Assembly (NCBI RefSeq): GCF_030247185.1
Contig: NC_080570.1
Location: 159,748,882 to 159,812,881, forward strand
Direction of reading: 5' to 3'
From: Malaya genurostris
Lineage: Eukaryota > Arthropoda > Insecta > Diptera > Culicidae
Length of the DNA: 64,000 bases
Shown in pieces: positions 34,051 to 44,498 of this stretch. Positions within the stretch are counted from its first letter, which is position 1, and the number at the start of each line of letters is the position of its first letter. The position numbers and the translations under genes are program-made. The notes under the pieces are model-generated. The model was not told where the DNA came from and did not search any database. It was given only the letters and a program-made list of their open reading frames with translations.

Positions 34051-34271
34051 GTTTTTGCAATGATTAAATGGAAACATATATTAAAGAAGCCAAATGAATC
34101 GCCGAAAAGATGTTTTTATTTTGGAAAAAGATACACTGAGAGGCAGGACTCGAACCTGCGTTCTTATGCAAACCATCCAGAAGCGTTTTCCATTTCCGCC
34201 ACCCTGAGCTATGATAGATCCCATTCATTTGGCTTCTTTAATGTATATTTATACTTAATTATTGCAAAAAC
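34051..34271 (-). mobile_element. tRNA-like element inside 50-bp inverted repeats, copy 1
   Basis: The ends GTTTTTGCAATGATTAA and its complement near 34255-34271 are inverted, and inward the match continues through AAAGAAGCCAAATGAAT. The core, read on the minus strand (34217-34131), has an A-box-like TAGCTCAGGGTGG and a B-box-like GGTTCGAGTCC, as in tRNA genes. It is too long and unpaired for a working tRNA. A related copy in the opposite orientation is at 35868-36060. Confidence 0.65.
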
Positions 34272-34564
34272 TAAATTTAGTTATGGCAACTTTACGTCAA
34301 ACCAACTGAGAAACAATAAATCGTTAAAAACAATTACGAAATTTAATTTTCCGTAACAATCTGCTTCTGGCAGGAAAGGGCAGACTATCAAAACAGTCTT
34401 CATAGGGTCTGTCGCTGACGATAGCCAGGCAGCGACTGGCACAGTAGAGAAGCAGCGATGCCAGATAGTAATAGTGTCATTTCCGTAGATTGGCATTTTT
34501 CTCGGAAGCTCGCACGGTGAAAAGCTTTTTTTTTTTGCTCGCCTGACAAAACTAGTTTCCGTAA

Positions 34565-35606
34565 CAGATCGGCTGAAAAGTTCGTATCGTTTTTATGAGA
34601 GGGCGCCACTAGAATTAAATACATACCATTTTCAGTTAGTACCAACCTTCAAAAAATACGTGTATAAATTTGACAGCTGTCTGATTATTAGTTTGTGAGA
34701 TATTGCATTTTGAGTGAAGCTACTTTTGTTATTGTGAAAGAAATGGAAAAAAAGGAATTTCGTGTGTTGATGAAACACTACTTTTTGATGAACAAAAGTG
34801 CCGCCGATACCAAAAAATGGCTTGATGAGTGTTATCCAGACTCCGCACCGGGCGAAGCAACAATTCGTAAGTGGTTTGCAAAATTTCGTACTGGTCATAT
34901 GAGCACCGAAGACGATGAACGCAGTGGACGTCCAAAAGAGGCTGTTACCGATGAAAACGTGAAAAAAATCCACAAAATGATTTTCAATGACCGTAAAGTT
35001 GATCGAGATAGCTGACACCCTAAAGATATCAAAGGAACGTGTTGGACATATTATTCACGAATATTTGGATATGAGAAAGCTTTGTGCAAAATGGGTGCCG
35101 CGTGAGCTCACAATCGATCAAAAACAACAACGAATTGATGATTCTGAGCAGTGTTTGGAGCTGTTATATCGAAATAAAACCGATTTTTTTCGTCGATATA
35201 TAACAATGGACGAAACATGGCTCCATCACTTCACTCCGGAGTCCAATCGACAGTCAGCTGAGTGGACTGCACGCGATGAACCGACCCCAAAGCGTGGAAA
35301 GACTCAACAATCGGTCGGTAAGGTTATGGCGTCTGTATTTTGGGATTCGCATGGTATAATTTTCATCGACTACCTTGAAAAGGGAAAAACCATCAACAGT
35401 GACTATTATATAGCGTTATTAGAGCGTTTGAAGGACGAAATTTAAAAAAAAACGGCCTCATTTGAAGAAGAAAAAAGTTTTGTTTCATCAAGACAATGCA
35501 ACGTGTCACAAGTCGATGAAAACCATGCTGAAATTGAACGAATCGGGCTTCGAATTGCTCCCTCATCCACCGTATTCTCCAGATTTGGCCCCCAGTGACT
35601 TTGTTT
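34565..35606 (+). mobile_element. mariner (DD34D) element, 3'-truncated
   Basis: The left terminal repeat region reads CAGATCGGCTGAAAAGTTCG, followed by the usual mariner leader. The right end is missing. At 35606 the sequence changes abruptly into a repeat built from the word TCCGTAGAT, which is also found at 51730-51850. Confidence 0.8.
34695..35606 (+). pseudogene. mariner transposase pseudogene
   Basis: The N-terminal helix-turn-helix frame (34695-35015) includes KSAADTKKWLDECYPD and RKWFAKFRTGHMSTEDDER. It shifts into a second frame at 34987 with ISKERVGHIIHEYL, FRRYITMDETWLHHFTPES (first Asp) and WDSHGIIFIDYLEKGKTIN. A stop and another shift occur near 35445, and a third frame gives VLFHQDNATCHKS (second Asp) and PPYSPDLAPSDF (third Asp). 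I count 34 residues between the last two Asp, the DD34D signature. The C-terminus is cut off after the motif. It is nonfunctional. Confidence 0.9.
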
Positions 35607-35700
35607 ACGGATCAGTAGATTTTTTTTACGGATCCGTAGATCCGTAGAAAATGTTCGAATCCGTAGATCTACGGAGATTTCCGTAGATCTGACATCGCTG
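35607..35700. repeat. TCCGTAGATCTACGGA palindromic repeat
   Basis: About 90 bases with overlapping palindromes of the word CCGTAGATCTACGG, ending GATCTGACATCGCTG. The reverse complement of this end resembles AGCGATGCCAGATCTACGG at 51732, and the GCGATGCCAGAT word also appears near 34449 and, inverted, near 57000. It is an unclassified dispersed repeat end. Confidence 0.5.
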
Positions 35701-35867
35701 TAGAGAAGGCCACAAGCGATTATAAATATACTCTCCTACTCAGTGCTTGAGCGGAAAACAGGTATAGAGCGAGAAGACTAGTGTTTGTTGTCTGATGAAC
35801 TGAGAAGATGTTTGGATATAAGGGGTACCGGTCGTGAGGCGGCTAACTGAGATGTTATTATGGAAAT

Positions 35868-36060
35868 GTGTCTATCATAGCTCAGGGTGGCGGAAATGGT
35901 AAACGTTTATGCACGGTTTGCCTAAGAACGCAGGTTCGAGTCCTGTTTCTGAGCGTATCTTTTTTTTTTAAATCAAAAAATCATCTTTTCTGTAAGTTTC
36001 TCATTCCATTTGGCTTCTTCAATATATGTTATTACTTGATCACTTAATCATTGCAAAACT
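35868..36060 (+). mobile_element. tRNA-like element, copy 2
   Basis: It has the tRNA-like core TAGCTCAGGGTGGCGG and GCAGGTTCGAGTCCTG, here on the plus strand, followed by a T-run and the terminal part with TTTGGCTTCTTC. Sequence beyond the element (ACTTTACGCCAAACCAACT) also matches the flank of copy 1 at 34285, so the repeat unit is longer than the inverted-repeat core. Confidence 0.6.
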
Positions 36061-36109
36061 GAACTTAGTTATGATGACTTTACGCCAAACCAACTAAAAA
36101 TCAATAAAC

Positions 36110-36200
36110 CGTTAGGTGGCGTTAGCAGTTCAACATAAACTGCTGACGCACTGATGAGCTGAATGCGAAACGTAAAAAAATGAAAACTAGTTATGTGCAC
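36110..36200. repeat. Dispersed repeat, GTTCAACATAAACTGC family
   Basis: It contains GTGGCGTTAGCAGTTCAACA, CTGCTGACGCACTGATGAGC and GCGAAACGTAAAA in the order typical of the family. It is flanked by TE sequence on both sides. Confidence 0.6.
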
Positions 36201-36688
36201 TTTAGCACAAAACGGTACACATGAGGTACCAAACCCCTAAATGAATAAATCGATGACAAAACAGAAAATAACGATGAAATTTTTCAAATACTTCTGTAGA
36301 ATGCATCCTTTTTGTAAAATAACTAGCATTTATTTTCTTAAATTCATCAACAGTATCATCTGATAGTAGACAAGAGATGATTATTTCCTTAATTTTACAA
36401 GCCCTTTCTCGCTTGAAGATATATACAAGCGACTCGGATGGTCGCCGTTTAGTATTCTTCCGAAGCAAAATTGACGAATGTTTCAATCTGGAGCAAGTTT
36501 TGGCACCTGTAGAAATGACCTTCAGGTTAGTTTTTGGGTCGGGTTTCAGGTTCAAATACCCTACCCTTCTCTATAGGCTGCATAGGAAAGGGTAGAAATC
36601 GCTTCTTTGAGTATCTATTTATTTATTTATTTATTTCGTCAAGCAAATGTAGATTACATATAAATTGTTTACAATGTTCACTTACATA

Positions 36689-37135
36689 CTACGCATTATT
36701 TCTACGACAAAGCTGAGATTTAATTTGATTTTTAAACATAGTAAGGTCATAATATTCGCAGTATTGATTGTAATGGCGCATTATTCGATTGACTGGACTG
36801 TATTTTGCATAATTTGTTCTAGCTTGTTTTTCTAAAAATAATTTCCTGGAACGTAATTGACGGCTAGGTATATAAAAATTTAATTGCGATAATAATGGAG
36901 CTGATTGAATGCGTTGAGAAATAATGTCGCTGATAAAATAAAGCATTGCAAAGTCGCGGCGTTCTTTAAGTGTTTGTATATTGATGAGCATGCAGCGTGC
37001 TTCATATGGTGGTAAAGGAAATGCTGTCCAGTTTAATTTACGAAGTGCATATAAAAGAAATTGTTTTTGAATAGATTCGATGCGTTCTTCGTGAATAATA
37101 TTGTATGGATTCCATACTAGGCTGCAATATTCCAA
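36689..37135 (-). CDS. CR1-like ORF2, C-terminal part beyond the palindrome insertion
   Basis: 148 codons starting MEYCSLVWNPYNIIHEERIE, with the post-RT region typical of CR1 and Jockey-type ORF2 proteins, and ending CRRNNA. It belongs to the same protein as 37538-39976. The reading was separated by the foldback insertion, so the methionine here is internal and not a true start. Confidence 0.85.
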   Translation of the reverse strand: MEYCSLVWNPYNIIHEERIESIQKQFLLYALRKLNWTAFPLPPYEARCMLINIQTLKERRDFAMLYFISDIISQRIQSAPLLSQLNFYIPSRQLRSRKLFLEKQARTNYAKYSPVNRIMRHYNQYCEYYDLTMFKNQIKSQLCRRNNA

Positions 37136-37165
37136 AATAGGTCTGACATATGTAGTGTATAATAA

Positions 37166-37543
37166 CTAATAGTACTGTTGTTGTACCGTTGAATTCCACT
37201 ATGTTATATCACGTCATTACACTCTCACAAAGTCACTATTTTCACAGTCACTATTTTTCCGAAAGTGTATCAAACGTTATAATACAGATACGTATTTCGG
37301 AATGCTATTTGCATCCTTCTTCAGTGTATCGGTTTTATAAGTTTACTGAAGAAGGATGCAAATAGCATTCCGAAATACGTATCTGTATTATAACGTTTGA
37401 TACACTTTCGGAAAAATAGTGACTGTGAAAATAGTGACTTTGTGAGAGTGTAATGACGTGATATAACATAGTGGAATTCAACGGTACAACAACAGTACTA
37501 TTAGTGACAACATTCTACTAACAGCTCAAACAGAAATTTAGTG
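37166..37543. mobile_element. Foldback insertion with 160-bp arms and 12-bp target duplication
   Basis: Arms at 37166-37325 and 37345-37504 are an almost perfect inverted repeat, starting CTAATAGTACTGTTGTTG, with a 19-base loop. A further 39 bases (37505-37543) follow the right arm. The whole is flanked by AGTGTATAATAA (37154-37165 and 37544-37555). Copy 2 of the retrotransposon lacks the insertion but has its own deletion here. It has no coding content. A 12-base duplication is longer than most DNA transposons make. Confidence 0.85.
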
Positions 37544-39976
37544 AGTGTATAATAATTTAATTGTGTATGGGTCCTGAAAGTTATGACTGAAGCGTTTAAT
37601 AAAGCCCAGCATGCTATTAGCTTTATTGATTATGGTATTGTAGTGTTCCACAAAAGTGAGCTTGGAGTCTAAGATTACCCCTAAATCTCTTACAATTTTA
37701 CATTTTTCTACAAGTTGATTTCCTAGATGTATGTTTGTGGGTATAGTTTCATTTTTCCTACTGAAAGTTATTGAGTTACATTTTTTTACATTAAGTTGGA
37801 GTAGACTTTTGCAGCACCAAATGTAGAATAGATTGATTTCGTTCTGGAATATTACAGCGTCGTTGATATTTTTTATTTCCATGAAGAGTTTCATGTCGTC
37901 GGCATATATAAGCACTTTCAGATTGTTGAGTATGAAGGAAATGTCGTTTATATGTAAAATGAAAAGGAGAGGCCCTAAGTGAGAACCCTGAGGTACGCCA
38001 GATGTTACATTAATTGGTTCAGACAGAATGTTTTGGAAGCGGACTACCTGTACACGATTCGTTAAGTATGATTTGAGCCATTCAAGAAGAGTATGTTTTA
38101 TGCCATATTTTTGTAGTTTGTGTAGAAGTAAAGGTATGTCAATACGGTCGAAGGCTTTGCTAAAGTCAGTGTAAAGAGTTTCTACGTAGTTTCCGGCGTC
38201 CATTGCATTCAGAGTGAATGTCATAAATTCTAAAAGATTTGTTCTAGTTGAGCGGCCTTTAAAAAAGCCATGTTGTTTGTTTGTTATTACATTTTTAAGT
38301 TGATGAAAAAGTTTTTCATTTACAATTTTTTCAAATAATTTTGGAATGCATGAGATAATGGCTATTCCACGGTAGTTCCGAATGTTAGATTTTGCACCAG
38401 ATTTAAATATTGGTACAAGAAAGGAAGATTTCCATGCTTTAGGAAAAGTACATTTATTAAGTGATAGGGTAAAAAGTAGTTGTAGTGGTAGTGTAAGTTC
38501 TTCAGCAAGATTTTTTAAAAATATTGGTGGTATACTGTCCGGTCCGGGTCCTTTTGAGGCGTCTAAGTTTTTCAGTGCTGTCGAAATGTCATGTTCTGAT
38601 AGATAGTTTACAGAGATGGAGTTGGAAAATGCAGGTATGAAAGAGAAGTATTCACGGTCACGGTCAGTTTCTGAATAAGATGTATATACTTCTTGGAAAA
38701 AATTTGCAAAGTGATTGCAGATTTCTGTACTATTTTTCCCTACATGTTCGTCGAGGTGCATTTGAGATGGAAAATTGTTGCTTTTTAGTTTAGTTTTTGT
38801 GTAGTTAGAAAAGTTCTTAGGGCAAGTCTTTATTTCGTTTTCAATTTTGCGGTTATATTCTTCATGTGCTGTGTTAATGGTTATTTTAAGTTGATTGCAT
38901 AGATTTAAGTAATTTTGAAGATGAGCGTCACTTTTTTCTTGTTTGTAAGTTTTGTGTGCTTTTTGTTTCCTATTTTTCAAATGTTTTAGTTGTGAATTGA
39001 ACCATACAGGTAATTTGCTGTTATGATTTTTTCTTCTTCTTTTCATAGGCAAAGTTTCGGCTAATATTTTGTTTATAATGTGATAAAATTTGTTTGCTTT
39101 GTTTACTTCGACGTCGACATTTCCTTCTGTACTCAGTATGTTCCGCCAATTTATTATACTTAGTCTACACTTGACTACTTCAAAGTCAATTTTATTGTAT
39201 TCCGGCACTTCCTCATATTCCAAGTCGTAGGGAAGGGATGCATTGTGTGTAAATAATGAATATTCAATTGCGGTGTGAAATGCTTCATTTTTCCATAATG
39301 GCAGGTTTGATGCATTCACACAAAAGTCTTCTGTGCAATTTGTGAAAAGAAGGTCTAAATATGCGTTTTGTTGATTTTTTACGGAGTTTACTTGATGTAG
39401 ACCAAAATTAGAAATTTTGTCGAAAAAGTAGTGCAATGTTTCGTTTTCTCCTACGACTGGAAGTAAGATTGATTCATTTTCAATGTCAGAAATGAAGTCC
39501 GCATTACGTTGATTGAAGTCGCCAAAAATATTAAGCTTTACTTCAGGTTCCATATTCGAAATAATTGTGTCTAAAGATTGAAAGAATAATTCAAAAGAGA
39601 ATTTGTTCGCATTTTCGGGTGGGAAGTAGACAGAGCAGTAAATATGTTCTTCTCCCAATATTGAGACTTTGGCCCATACATGCTCAAATTCTTTATATTT
39701 AGGAGTAATAATTTCTTCAGAAGTAAAGCAAGAGTTAATGGCTATAAGGACTCCACCTCCAGATTTTTTCTGACAGAGAGATAAATTTCGGTCGTGCCGA
39801 AATACGTTAAAATTATTTCCAAATACTTCTTCGCTTCTTACACTTTCATCCCAGCTGCTTTCAGTTCCAAGGATTACGTCGAAAGAGGAGGTTATTAAAT
39901 TTTGGTGAATTTCTTTCATTTTGGCCGGGCTTTTCATGCGGTTGAAATTTTGGCAATAGACCAAAATTTCAGTCAC
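37538..39976 (-). CDS. CR1-like ORF2: endonuclease and reverse transcriptase
   Basis: This makes the DNA copy of the element at the nicked target site (target-primed reverse transcription). Residues 1-230 are an apurinic endonuclease-type domain: it starts VYCQNFNRMKS and has GTESSWDES, NIFGDFNQRNADF and YLDLLFTN. The reverse transcriptase has LDASKGPGPDSIPP, FLVPIFKSG, TDFSKAFDRID (Asp near residue 603), SGVPQGSHLGPLLF and IYADDMKLF (near residue 692). The 812-codon frame has no internal stop. It ends at a stop caused by the foldback insertion and continues at 37135-36689, for about 960 residues in total. The endonuclease His is in FHTAIEYSLF, which departs from the usual SDH motif. Confidence 0.9.
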   Translation of the reverse strand: MTEILVYCQNFNRMKSPAKMKEIHQNLITSSFDVILGTESSWDESVRSEEVFGNNFNVFRHDRNLSLCQKKSGGGVLIAINSCFTSEEIITPKYKEFEHVWAKVSILGEEHIYCSVYFPPENANKFSFELFFQSLDTIISNMEPEVKLNIFGDFNQRNADFISDIENESILLPVVGENETLHYFFDKISNFGLHQVNSVKNQQNAYLDLLFTNCTEDFCVNASNLPLWKNEAFHTAIEYSLFTHNASLPYDLEYEEVPEYNKIDFEVVKCRLSIINWRNILSTEGNVDVEVNKANKFYHIINKILAETLPMKRRRKNHNSKLPVWFNSQLKHLKNRKQKAHKTYKQEKSDAHLQNYLNLCNQLKITINTAHEEYNRKIENEIKTCPKNFSNYTKTKLKSNNFPSQMHLDEHVGKNSTEICNHFANFFQEVYTSYSETDRDREYFSFIPAFSNSISVNYLSEHDISTALKNLDASKGPGPDSIPPIFLKNLAEELTLPLQLLFTLSLNKCTFPKAWKSSFLVPIFKSGAKSNIRNYRGIAIISCIPKLFEKIVNEKLFHQLKNVITNKQHGFFKGRSTRTNLLEFMTFTLNAMDAGNYVETLYTDFSKAFDRIDIPLLLHKLQKYGIKHTLLEWLKSYLTNRVQVVRFQNILSEPINVTSGVPQGSHLGPLLFILHINDISFILNNLKVLIYADDMKLFMEIKNINDAVIFQNEINLFYIWCCKSLLQLNVKKCNSITFSRKNETIPTNIHLGNQLVEKCKIVRDLGVILDSKLTFVEHYNTIINKANSMLGFIKRFSHNFQDPYTIKLLYTH

Positions 39977-40065
39977 ATTTTGTTTGTGAAGCGAAGAAGT
40001 TTTTGAGAATTCTGGAATACTTACATTACTAATTCTTGTTTCTATTCCTTCGTCAAAGGGCGTCG

Positions 40066-40423
40066 TTATTTCCGAAAATTCGGCCTTGTAAAATTGTGTT
40101 CGGCTTCCCGGATTAGTTGGAGTCGGCGGGTACGTTCACTTGTCAAAAATTTCCCATAAGAGTCCAGGTCGGCCAGCGCTTCCTTAGGTTTCATTCCATA
40201 TTCCTGATGCACTTCGATGAAGATTCGTAGGAGGTGGTCAGGTGTTGTTGGAAGGCCTTCTGATGCTAATAGCATTTTTATACTAGTTGGTGTCATACCC
40301 TCGATGCATACTGTAGGTTGTTGATTTTTCATGTATGACAAATACAGACGGACGACGTGCATTATTTTCGGGTCACGAAGCCTTGCTTTTAAGAAGCGTT
40401 CGTCGCCATTTGCAGATTGTGAA
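40066..40423 (-). CDS. CR1-like ORF1, C-terminal part
   Basis: Reads in frame from the target duplication through SANGDERFLKARLRDPKI and MHVVRLYLSYMKNQQP to TRPNFRK. It is the end of the ORF1 protein whose beginning is at 46923-45525. The 5.1-kb insertion separates the two parts exactly at the duplicated ATTGTGAA. ORF1 stops 90 bases before the ORF2 start codon. Confidence 0.8.
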
Positions 40424-41189
40424 TAGAGATGGTCGGGTATAGAAATTCTTATACCCGAACCCGACCCGTACCCGAGTGATCAGCAAAAAAAATTACCCGT
40501 ACCCGACCCGTACCCGATTAAAAATTTAAAACATTACCCGTACCCGACCCGTACCCGGTCAATAATAAAAAAAAATTACCCGTACCCGACCCGTACCCGA
40601 TAAAAAATAAAAAATTTTACCCGTACCCGACCCGTACCCGATTAAAAATTACCTGTACCCGTACCCGACCCGAATGAGTAGTAAAAAGTTTACCAAAATT
40701 CAGGATGGAAAAAATAAAGTGTTTTAGATAGCGAGCTAGATAGAGCGTATCAGGCTCTAGTTTGTAAGTAAAATACATTAAAATGCTTGTGTACATTTGT
40801 ACATATAAATACACTGTGAAGCATGAATAGATTTCCAATGTCTTTGGAACTTTATACTCATTTACAAATGTCAACAAAACGGGAGTAATATCTACTCAAA
40901 TTTTTCGAGAAGCTTATTGATCCAAAATGTCGTAATACCCGTTGTATTCAATTTTGGGTAAGTATGGTTTTTACGGAACAGTGCGACTTTTGATCTAATT
41001 CTTTAGAACCACAAGTAAGCGTGCTCATTATCTTGACACACAAATAAAAATTCACATTAAAATCACTTGAAAAATCACGAACATCCCCTAAAATTAATAG
41101 AGTATCATCGGTTCGTTTACGTGAATTGACCAAACATCAAATAATTCACGTGTATTCCCGGTGTGAAAAATTCAATTTTGAAAATGGTG

Positions 41190-41371
41190 AACTGTGAGGT
41201 GTAAGTAGTTTGAACATTTGTGAGACATTTTTTATGGTTACATTTTTACCTTTTTTTATAAGTATAAAAAATAGGTATAGAATTCGCTCAAACTTTCGAA
41301 AAATTTTCCGAGGCCCGGAGGGCCGAGTTACATATACCAATCGATTCAGCTCAACGAACTGAGCAAATGTC

Positions 41372-41427
<56 letters not shown>

Positions 41428-43170
41428 TGTGTCCGTATGTGTGTTGTCAACTAAGAGGTCGAGATCTCAGAGATGGCTGGACCGATTTTGATCAAACTAG
41501 TCGCAAATGAAAGGTCTCCCCGTCACCCAGAACGCTATTGAATGGTTTTGAGATCGGATGTTTACTTTTTGAGTTATATGAAGTTTTATGTCAAAATTTT
41601 CAGTTTTTTGACAATATCTGTCACAATTGACCTTGAAACCAGAATGTGTTTTCAGACTTAGATTCCGCACGGTGATAGCTATCCAACAAGCCATAGATTG
41701 TTAAAATCCGTCCATTTTTAACGGAGATATCGATATTTTTGGGTAGGACATATTCCAGTAGTAGGAGTTTCACGCACTTAGTGATAAAGCGATTTTTCTG
41801 AGCAAAGTGAAACACGATTCTTTATACTGTTACATACAATTATTTCTAAGTAACAAAAAGACTGTGTATAGCATCTTTTTTCATGGTAATTTGCCTCGAA
41901 CCGATTTTAGCACGGTTCGTTTTTGGCAACAATAACAATAATAAACGTTCGAATATGATATATATAAACCAGATGATGGCAGCATTTCCGAGTTGAGAAC
42001 AATGCCATGATTAAATTTATTTAAACTACTTACAGCAATAAATGCTGGAAGAACATAACACCCATATACCATTCGAATCAGTTCGTCGAGATCAGCAAAT
42101 ATGTGTGTGACAAATAATTTCGCTCAATATTCTCGGAGGTGACTCGACCGTTTTCTACAAATTCTGATTCATCTGAGAAGCCGTATACTCCCAAACAAGC
42201 ATCCTGAATTTCATTTGGATCCATTTAAAATAATATAACTAATTTTGCTCGTAGTTGGCTGAATCGATCTAAGATTCAAATTGAATCTAAGAACCATCTA
42301 AGATTCAAATTGAAGGCCTTAAGATCCTATAAAACATCTCGCTTTTTACTCAGATCTGACTTCCGGTTTAGAAGATTCAGGGTGATTAGTATAGAAATGT
42401 CTATTCCACGTAAATTAATCAGGTTATCGGGTTTGCAGATTTGGATAATTCATAACCAAATGAACTTATTTCAGTTTTAGTGTTTTTCAATTTTTGATTC
42501 AGAAGGTACTACGATTTCTCAAAGATGTCTGCACTGATTTTCAAACATTTTGATTCAAATGTAAACTGTACAGCTCCTTAGGTGAATTTAACTGACTTCG
42601 GCTACATCGATTTTCGAATTCTGGTTCCAGTCCGAATCGTTTCTCAAAGCTCACTCGTTTTCTCAAGAAATGCCAACTCGAATTTCAAAAACGAAAATTC
42701 AAATTAAAGGACTTACGGTCCCATACAAAATTGGTCAATTTTATCCGATTCTGACTTCCGATTCTAGAATTACAGAGTGATCAAATTTCAAAATTCGAAC
42801 CGATGTAGAAGGTGACAATTCCAAAAAACTTGAAAGTTGGACTCAAAACTATTGCAATTTATTCGTTTTTGGCCATACGAATTGGTTTGGGTTATGCTGG
42901 TTCCTGAATACCGGCTCTGGAAGTACCCTAAATAACTGTAAACTCTGAAGTGAAACTTACGTCGACATTTCATGGAATGTTCAATCAACTGTCACAATTT
43001 TAGACTAAATATTACAGGGTAATGAGTGATTAAAATCTCAATTTGCCGCTTGAAATGACGGTCAATAAAATAATGCCCTGAGAACTAAAACACCAAAGAA
43101 TATTAATGCAAAAAACACATGCGGATTGATAAAAAAAGGTATCATCTCACTGCTAGGTGGATTAAGCTCG
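41190..43170. mobile_element. ACCACTAGGTGG-family repeat, copy A, with TG microsatellite
   Basis: The start region has CCGAGGCCCGGAGGGCCGAG and a TCAGCTCAACGAACTGAGC palindrome, followed by a TG run (41380-41430) and a block GGACCGATTTTGATC...CAAATGAAAGG. It ends AGGTATCATCTCACTGCTAG and GTGGATTAA. The same plan occurs at 54075-54543 and 54545-56045. Duplicated head sequence near 42070 suggests nesting or an internal duplication. No protein is encoded. Confidence 0.6.
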
Positions 43171-43467
43171 TTTTTTTACTACAAAGCAAAATGAATTATG
43201 ATTTTGATTTAAATTAATCTATCAAATATGCCCGTTTTGTAAGCCTCACAAACCCACACCAACGATGTTAACGGGAGCTGGTGGTTTTTACAGCCATTGA
43301 ACTTCTGTTCCACCTCTCTTGGAACCCTCAACGAGTGAACACGGTGAAAATTTGAGCATATCGCGTGAAAAGATTTTCACCCGTACTTTTGCGACTGTCA
43401 CGTATCGAGATTTTCAGTGAAAAGAAACGTAAACTAACTCGACGTCAACATTTCAAAAGGGCCTAAA

Positions 43468-44498
43468 GAGTGTAATCGTCACATTATCTCCAAACCATTA
43501 TTTTCTTTTCATAGATAGTCTGAGTGCAATTGAAGCTATTCGCTCAAACGCTGCTTGCCAAAATGAACCTTTTTTCTTGGGCAAAATAAAACAGTCCCTG
43601 AACGTCATATTGAATAATAATTATCAAATCACAATAGTTTGGGTTCCGGCTCATTGCTCCATTCCAGGCAATGAAAGAGCCGATAGTTTAGCTAAACGTG
43701 GTGCTATTGAGGGTGAGATTTATGAGAGACCGATTGCTTTCAACGAATTCTATAGCGCGTCTCGCCAAAGAACACTTGCCAGCTGCTTCTTGGGATAAAG
43801 ATGATCTGGGTCGGTGGATGCACTCAATTATTCCTAAAATATCGACAAAGGCATGGTTCAGGGGACTGGATGTGAGTAGAGATTTCATTCGTGTGATGTC
43901 CAGACTCATGTCCAATCACTACACGTTAGATGCACATCTCCTTCGAATTGGACTTTCCGAGACTAATCATTGTGCTTGCGGCGAAGGTTACCGCGATATT
44001 GACCATGTTGTTTGGACATGCGTGGAGTTTCGTGATGTCAGATCTCAACTAATAAATTCCTTGCGTACCCAAGGTAGACTATCCAATGTCCCAGTTCGCG
44101 ACATTCTTGCTTGTCGTGACCTTCCATACATGAAACTTCTTTATCATTTCATTAAATCCATTGGAGTTCCAATTTGAATTTTATTTTATGTTAGACTGTT
44201 TTCTCTTCCATGAGTTAAACCAATAGCCAACTATAGGATATTGAATATAAGTGGTGAACTGATACAAACAAACCTGAAATAGTTATAAGATCATGTACAA
44301 AATAACTGTATTTTATTTAATGTAATTTAAAATAGCAACTCGCTTGATAAAAACAGTGTTTAGATTAACTAATGAGTACCAACATACTAATATGATATTC
44401 GAAATGTATTAGGTTTAAACTACTATGTATTGTGGATGCCACGGCGAAGAAAAACTTATGTATATTGCCTATGAAATAAACGTATTTATGAAAAAAAA
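43468..44498 (+). mobile_element. 5'-truncated I-clade non-LTR retrotransposon with target duplication
   Basis: About 1 kb ending in a run of A (44491-44498). It is flanked by AAAAGGGCCTAAA at 43455-43467 and GGGCCTAAA again at 44499-44507. It holds the RNase H domain end of ORF2 and a 3' UTR. The truncation and duplication are typical for target-primed retrotransposition. Confidence 0.85.
43511..44177 (+). pseudogene. RNase H domain of a retrotransposon ORF2 (frameshifted)
   Basis: First frame: IDSLSAIEAIRSNAACQ (catalytic Asp), then ITIVWVPAHCSIPGNERADS (the VPAHxGIxGNExAD motif of RNase H). A frameshift near 43760 moves into the second frame WDKDDLGRWMHSIIPKIS, which ends with the Cys/His cluster CACGEGYRDIDHVVWTC characteristic of I-type elements. 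The protein is 5'-truncated and broken. Confidence 0.85.

Noticed and set aside
34131..34217. A functional tRNA gene on the minus strand
   Set aside because: The A- and B-box-like words are present, but the length (about 87) and unpaired arms do not make a cloverleaf, and it lies inside an inverted-repeat element with a second degraded copy nearby.
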